From: Selaginella tamariscina
Lineage: Eukaryota > Streptophyta > Lycopodiopsida > Selaginellales > Selaginellaceae
Length of the DNA stretch: 64,000 nt
Reading direction: 5' to 3'
Assembly (NCBI GenBank): GCA_003024785.1
Contig: PUQB01000249.1
Coordinates: 1-64,000 of the forward strand
The translations under genes were made by a program, and so were the position numbers. The notes under the pieces were generated by a model. It did no database searches. It saw only the letters and a program-made list of their open reading frames with translations, and had not been told where the DNA came from. Position 1 is the stretch's first letter. Every line of letters begins with the position of its first letter. Positions 58,440 through 64,000 of this stretch are shown here, piece by piece.

Positions 58440-59990
58440 TGAAGAAATTAAGTAGAGACAGCAAAAAGAACGCGAAGAGCGGTATTTACGGCGACAAGCA
58501 GTAATAGAGACATGGAAGAGGATTGAAGAACGTGAGGAACAGAGAAGAAAGGAACAAGTTGAAGCTCAAGACAGGAGCAACAAACGACGAAGTGTAGTGA
58601 AGTTACAGGAGAGAAGGATCCGAAACAGGAGTGACGATTACGAGCCCCGAATATCAATGCGAGAAACTGGGAACTATTGTCAGAGGAATTACCGGACGAG
58701 ATGGGAACATTAACAATTACGGGGAAGGTTGTACCATCTACTTTTTCAGGTCTTGAGAATGAAGATACGAATCGGCATATTCAGTAATTTGAGAAGGCGT
58801 GTATAGCCAATGAAATCAAGGATGAAGATGAGAAATTACGAATATTTCCATTTACGTTGAAGGGAGATGCTAGCGATTGGTATTACGAAAATGCTAACAC
58901 AATCGATAAGTACAGCGTACTACTTACAGTATTCAGGAATTATTATGTACAAAAGTATCGAAAGTGAGACCGACAATGCAGTTGCAGGAAATACGACAAG
59001 GACCTACTGAGGTAGTGGAGGATTACACTCAAAGATTTCGGAGATTATATAATCGTTGCGAGGTCGGAGATATCAGCGAAATTGGCAAAGAAATGGTATA
59101 TGAACGGACTACGAGACAGTTTATAACTTCAAGTACGATTGATCAAACCACCTGATTTAGTTGAAACAATTAAAGAAGCAGAACAACTTAAGTGTTGATA
59201 CCCCAAGATATGTAGATGAGGATGAACGGGAAACAAGAAGGCAATATCGGAAGGATAGCGAAATACGATCAAGAACTAAAGCAATATTCTGTACAACATG
59301 CAAAAATGAAGGGCATAATGCTTCTGAATGTAAATACCCAAATGTCAGATGTGTGGAGGAATAGGTCATGAAGCGAGGCAATGTTGGAACATGGGACGTA
59401 CTGACAATTTTCCACCACCACCTAGATGGAATAACAATCGGAATGCTAACTCATACGATTATCCACCACCACGGAATGCTAATTCATACGACTATCCACA
59501 AAGATCATATAATGGGGAACGCAGAAATGGAAATGGAAGGAGATTTCCCCGTAATCCGGAGCATTCTACCGGCAAAATAATAATACAGAGGTACCACGCA
59601 GAGGACAGCCTTTGTTACCAGCTCCAGCACAGTCAGGACCACCGTTATTACCACCAATACCACCTCCACCAGCATTACGAGGACAGAATCCGAATGTGAC
59701 ATGTTTTAGATGTGAGAAAAAGGACACTATTCTACTGAATGTAATCGACTTAACAATATTCGCTGTTATACATGTGGGGAGTTGGGACATTATTCACCAG
59801 AATGTCCACAACGTGAATTTAACATTGGAACATCATCCACTGAACCAGCGACACGGAGAATTGAAGTTCAACAAGAGAATGACTTACCAGATGAGCATCA
59901 AGAACAAAATTACGAGTGTAAATGGGAGCAAGATGCAAACTACCCTCAACTGAGACGTATGCGGTAACACGAGCCAAGCAGTACGAATGG
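58440..59990 (+). pseudogene. Gypsy-3 gag with multiple CCHC zinc knuckles
   Basis: 58442-58713 is a charged coiled-coil-like stretch (REERYLRRQAVIETWKRIEE). The capsid region at 58700-58968 includes TLKGDASDWYYENANTIDKY. Zinc knuckles: CTTCKNEGHNASEC at 59290-59331; CQMCGGIGHEARQC at 59343-59384, in another frame; a third starting CFRC at about 59701, cut by a shift; CYTCGELGHYSPEC at 59764-59805. Between knuckles two and three is a repeat-like Asn/Tyr/Pro segment (NANSYDYPPPRNANSYDYPQ). Frames change at least four times. Confidence 0.75.
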
Positions 59991-60255
59991 AGCCAAGCAA
60001 AGAGGAACCAATACGCAAGAATTGGGAGAAAGAAAAGGCTACAGTACAACGAGTAACTAATCAAATTCAGAAAATGCAACAAAGAGAAAATCAAGACTCG
60101 ATGACTAATGAAATAGACACACATTCACAGCAGTCTACATCAATAGTACCACTTGGAGATCGTATTGTTGCTGTGATTCTACAACAACTGTACAGTTAAC
60201 TATAAGGGAGTTACTGACATTAGCACCATTTTTACGAACACAGATAACAAATGCT

Positions 60256-60876
60256 TTGGACGTCAGTAGTATTGAAGGCGATACAAGTCAGGTAGGAGTG
60301 AATACCACGGAAGTTCTTATAGACGAGAAGGACTGGGATGAGGAGGTGCCAATGATTACGGCTCGAATTGGTAAAAACAATATTCAAAATATACCCATTG
60401 ATGGGGGTTTAGGAGTGAACATAATTGAAGAGCAGATTTGCAAACAATTAGGTCTTGGACCTATTGAAAATGCGCCATTTTTAGTACGGATGGCTGATCA
60501 GAGGAAAGTAAGACCCATTGGTATAATCAGATCTGTGTGTATGGAAATTGCAGGAATCAAGTTTAAGGTATCTTTAGTCGTATTACGTATCGAGCAGACT
60601 AGTAAACCATATCAAATATTGCTGGGAAGACCATGGTTAAGGGATGAAAAAGTACGACATAATTGGGAGCATGACGAAATGGTACTTTATAAGAGTGGAC
60701 AAGAAGCGGTTGTTCGAACGCAGCAGAAGAAGCCAAGGACGACCGACCCGACCATTGCAAATGGAGGATTTCGACTAGCATTACGGCTTGAACAGGGAAG
60801 AAAAAAAACTCTATTTGAAAATAATCCAGACCTCATAGAGATAGCACAAGTGGATGACGCCGGAAGAAGAAAATAA
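60256..60876 (+). pseudogene. Gypsy-3 aspartic protease region
   Basis: A 206-codon open stretch with NIPIDGGLGVNIIEEQICKQ (active site D-G-G instead of D-S/T-G) and QILLGRPWLRDEKV. Length and order fit the retropepsin domain preceding RT. The active-site Thr/Ser is replaced by Gly, so activity is doubtful. Confidence 0.75.
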
Positions 60877-61024
60877 GGAGAAGACAGTAACTAGTGATCA
60901 ACAACAGCAACATATGAATACTCTTGGACTAACGGATAAGTTTAAACAACCTATGCAGCAGTAGTTACAATTCGAGACGGAGAATGAACAGAAGATATGT
61001 ACTCAACAAAAACTGGAAATTACT

Positions 61025-62500
61025 ATGAACGAGAAGACTGAAGAAGTCGAAATAAAAACAAGTGAATATAGACCACGAAAAGTACGAATAGCAATTGATC
61101 TAGAGTCGGAATACCGAAGACAGCTGATATCAGTACTACGTCAAAATGCAGATGTTTCTGCCTGGAGCTACGAAGATCTTAAGGGAGTTCTACCTACAAT
61201 TTGTACTCATAAGATAGAACTATTACCACAAGCAGTTCCTAGGAAAAAGCAAGCATATCGAATGAATTCAACATTTTTAACAAAAGTGAGAGAAGAAGTG
61301 GACAAGTTATTACAGGCTGGATTCATATATCCAATTGAAAACCCGCAATGGTTATCACCAATAGTCGTAGTCCCAAAGAAGAATGGCAAATTACGTATCT
61401 GCGTCAATTATAAGAAGTTGAATGATGTAACGAAGCAAGATACGTACCCAATACCATTCACTGAATAATTGTTGGATACAGTTGCAGGACATGAAATGTA
61501 CTCTTTTCTTAACGGATTTTCATGATACAACCAAGTTCAAGTAGATCCTGAGGATCAACCGAAAACGGCATTCATCAGTCCTTGGGGTACATATGCATAT
61601 CGCGTGATGCCTTTTGGGCTATGTAATGCACCATTTACCTTTCAACGTTTGGTTAGCAAACATTCTGGGATTATTTGACCACGCTTATGAAAGTTTTCTT
61701 GGATGATTTCAATATTTATGGAGCACAAGATATACACCTGGACTGTTTAACGAAGTGTTTCGGGAAATGCCGATTGAACAATATAGCTCTTAATTCGGAG
61801 AAGTGTGTGTTTTCCGTGAGATCAGGGATTTTGCTTGGGCACATTATATGCAAGGACGGAATAATGGTGGATCAAGATAAAATCAAAGTCATACAAACAA
61901 TGCAACCACCTAAAGACGTAAGCGAGTACGGCGGCTTTTGGGAAGATGGGATATCATCGAAGATTCATCAAAAATTATGCAGCAATAGTGAAGCCATTAA
62001 CTATGTTGTTGAGGAAAACGCAACCATTCAAATGGGATGCGGAATGCGAACAGAGTTTCAATACACTAAAGCAGGCATTAATGAAGGCTCCTATTTTAGC
62101 GAGTCCAAATTGGCAATAGGAGTTTCATGTACAAGTGGACGCATCGTCATATATCGGATGCATATTAACGCAAACCTAGGAGGATGGAAAAGATCGACCA
62201 TTATATTACGCAAGTTGATTAGCACCTGCAGAAGAAAATTACACGACTACGAAAAAGGAAGCTCTCGAAATGGTTTATGCAGTAAAATTTCGACATTATT
62301 TGCTTGCAAACAAAGTCAAGTTCATAGTTGACCATCAAGCTTTGACACATTTGCTAAGTAAAACTAAGCTAGAAGGAAGATTAGTACGCTGGTTTTTATT
62401 ATTACAGGAGTTCGATTTTCAAATCATTCACAAACCAGGCAAATTACACCAACAAGCAGATTTCCTAAGTCGTATTACGAATGAAGAAGAAGGTGTTGGC
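61025..62500 (+). pseudogene. Gypsy-3 reverse transcriptase and RNase H
   Basis: 61025-61468 carries the RT N-terminus (LLQAGFIYPIENPQWLSPIV, VVPKKNGKLRICVNYKKLND). After stops comes PWGTYAYRVMPFGLCNAPFT near 61590, then FLDD at 61696-61707 in the 61675 frame. The RNase H end is in the 62270 frame (VDHQALTHLLSKTKLEGRLV, FQIIHKPGKLHQQADFLSRI). At least three shifts separate these pieces. Confidence 0.8.
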
Positions 62501-62559
62501 GTGAATGATGAACTACCAGATGCTAACTTATTCCAGGTACAACAGGAACAACCACCAAA

Positions 62560-63739
62560 GCATGGAAATTACGAAGGATATCTTCAAGATATTGAATATT
62601 TTTTAACTACTGGAATAGCACCGGTCAAGTACGCAACAACGCAGCAGCGCAAACAACTCGTATTACGATGTAAGCCATACTGCATGGTGTCAGGTATACT
62701 ATATAAGAAAGGCAAAGATGAAGTGTTAAGGAGGTGTGTACCAATGGAGGAAGTGCAGACCGTATTACGGAAGCTCATTCAGGAGAACATGGTGGACATT
62801 TTGCAGGAACATTAACACGAAAAATATTACAGTCTGGATTATGGTGGCCCACATTATTCAAGGACGCTATCGACTATTGTCAAAAGTGTTTGAAGTGCAA
62901 TGAACACCAACCAGCTCCACATCATCAAGTCCAACCATTACATCCAACGGAACCATTAGCTCCATTTATGAAATGGGGAATGGATTTTATGGGACCATCA
63001 ATCCTAAAAGTAGCAAGTGGAATCAATATATATTAGTACTCATGGATTATGTTACTAAATGGGCAGAGGCTATCGCATTACGAGATTGTGCGCTACGGGT
63101 AGCTAAGTTTATTTATGAGAATATCGTAGTACGATTTGGAGCTCCAATGGAACTCATCAGTGACCAAGGAACTCATTTCGTCAACAACGTCATCAAAGTA
63201 CTTTGCAATGAATATTTGGTAAAACATTACACCTTTACTGCATTATCCACAAGGAAACGGACAGGCAAAGGTTACTAACAAAATACTGAAGACAGTACTA
63301 ACCAAGATAGTAAACACTAATCGTAAAACTGGGATGAAAAACTTCCATCAGCATTATGGGCATACCGTACTACGTATAAAGTGGCAACAAAGTTTACTCC
63401 ATTTCAACTTACATACGGATTGGAAGCTATTACGCCTATAGAGTATATCATACCATCATTGCGGATGTCAGTTGAATACGGCATTGGGGAAGCAAAACAA
63501 GTTAAGCAACGACTACTACAATTGAAAAACTTGATGAAAAATGGCAACAAGCAGTTTTTAATATACAAGCTATACAAACGCGCATTAAGGCATGGCACGA
63601 TTGATTACGACGAGTACAACAACGACCCATATTCCGAGTCGGAGACATGGTATGGCATTATCAAGGGAATCTTCAACCAATTGGTCATAAATTCAAGTCC
63701 AAATGGCATGGACCATATATAATTACCGACATACGAGAT
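62560..63739 (+). pseudogene. Gypsy-3 integrase
   Basis: Zinc domain HGGHFAGTLTRKILQSGLWW, then CQKCLKC (62734-63036 frame). Core: WGMDFMGPS with the first Asp near 62983, VLMDYVTKWAEAI, LISDQGTHFVNNVI with the second Asp near 63162. Then after a shift FTPFQLTYGLEAITP. The segment normally holding the catalytic Glu (near 63250) is out of frame. Confidence 0.8.
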
Positions 63740-64000
63740 AACAACACGTCACATTGATGGACGCTACAACACGGTTATACTTACGACGAATACAAATCGC
63801 ATACGAAAATATACAACTAACAAGCCAGAGGAAGATCTCAAAAATGACCCGGAATACAAACGGCATGATACAACGACACAAGAAATATCTGTACTAAACA
63901 CTAACATGGAATACGATCAAAACCGTAACTTGGAACAAGACAAGGAAAATATGTGGCCAGCTGAAGAGTCGACGTCAGCAGAATCTCGAAACATCGACAG
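63740..64000 (+). pseudogene. Gypsy-3 C-terminal extension, open to the window edge
   Basis: An uninterrupted frame after the integrase: HIDGRYNTVILTTNTNRIRK, then an acidic/polar tail (PEEDLKNDPEYKRH, NLEQDKENMWPAEESTSAES). It resembles no domain I can name and continues beyond the window. Confidence 0.5.

Larger units (their letters stand above)
57598..64000 (+). mobile_element. Gypsy-3: Ty3/gypsy element without chromodomain, runs off the window
   Basis: 5' LTR 57598-58188 (TGTAGTTAG to GGTTAACA), then a possible primer site at 58191 (TGGCGACCACAGAAGG). Gag with up to four zinc knuckles, protease, RT, RNase H and integrase follow in order. The RT motif FLDD followed by FNIYG, the protease motif LLGRPWL and integrase MDFMGP with MDYVTKWAEA resemble plant Athila/Tat-type lineages rather than chromoviruses; that assignment is tentative. 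The many frame breaks mean an inactive copy or an error-rich assembly. The 3' LTR lies outside the window. Confidence 0.8.

Noticed and set aside
1..64000. tRNA, rRNA, CRISPR array, riboswitch or bacterial-type operon
   Set aside because: No matching cloverleaf, ribosomal core, regularly spaced repeat or leader structure was seen; the tRNA-like words found are primer-binding sites of LTR elements.

Overview
The window is AT-rich eukaryotic DNA, most likely from a land plant. No bacterial-type gene layout, rRNA, tRNA or CRISPR is visible. The host genes are a small family of F-box genes with 58-bp introns and telo-box motifs just upstream of the ATG. Almost everything else is LTR retrotransposon. 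The chromodomain elements include one whose RT and integrase look like the Tcn1 type known from mosses, lycophytes and fungi, so I lean towards a non-seed plant (bryophyte or lycophyte/fern). That placement is inference.

Layout: five copies of one F-box gene (A 2.4 kb, B 8.7 kb, C 22.2 kb, D 27.5 kb, E 48.0 kb), all on the + strand. B and C read through (377 and 401 codons across one intron). A, D and E carry frame breaks. A, C, D and E are each enclosed by a ~200-bp inverted repeat; B keeps only one arm. Copies A, D and E, with about 1.5 kb of upstream DNA, sit where the internal region of a minus-strand LTR element ('Y') would be, so the F-box gene looks like antisense cargo of a non-autonomous retroelement.

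Retroelements: (1) 11648-14770, a 5'-truncated Tcn1-like chromovirus (gypsy-1); (2) 14771-20305, a minus-strand chromovirus with one LTR and an initiator-Met-type primer site (Z); (3) 31245-44515, a complete large non-coding element on the minus strand ('X') with 1.67-kb LTRs and a 5-bp target duplication, inserted in a Y LTR; (4) 32691-38870, a full-length but frameshifted Tcn1-like chromovirus (gypsy-2) with a 5-bp target duplication, inserted in an LTR of X; (5) 51742-57597, a second copy of X at the same Y-LTR site (X2), interrupted by (6) gypsy-3, a non-chromodomain Ty3/gypsy element on the + strand from 57598 to the window end.

History readable from the nesting: the F-box unit joined Y; X inserted into a Y LTR; the F-box+Y+X block was duplicated (D and E blocks share the X insertion point); gypsy-2 then entered X only, and gypsy-3 entered X2 only. 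C and D are joined head-to-tail through a short shared CCCCTAGG sequence. X, Y and Z share LTR sequence and the X/Z primer-site type, so a Z-like chromovirus may have mobilised the non-coding X/Y elements. All coordinates come from reading by eye; repeat edges may be off by a few bases. Many coding breaks are single-base indels, so part of the damage could be assembly error.
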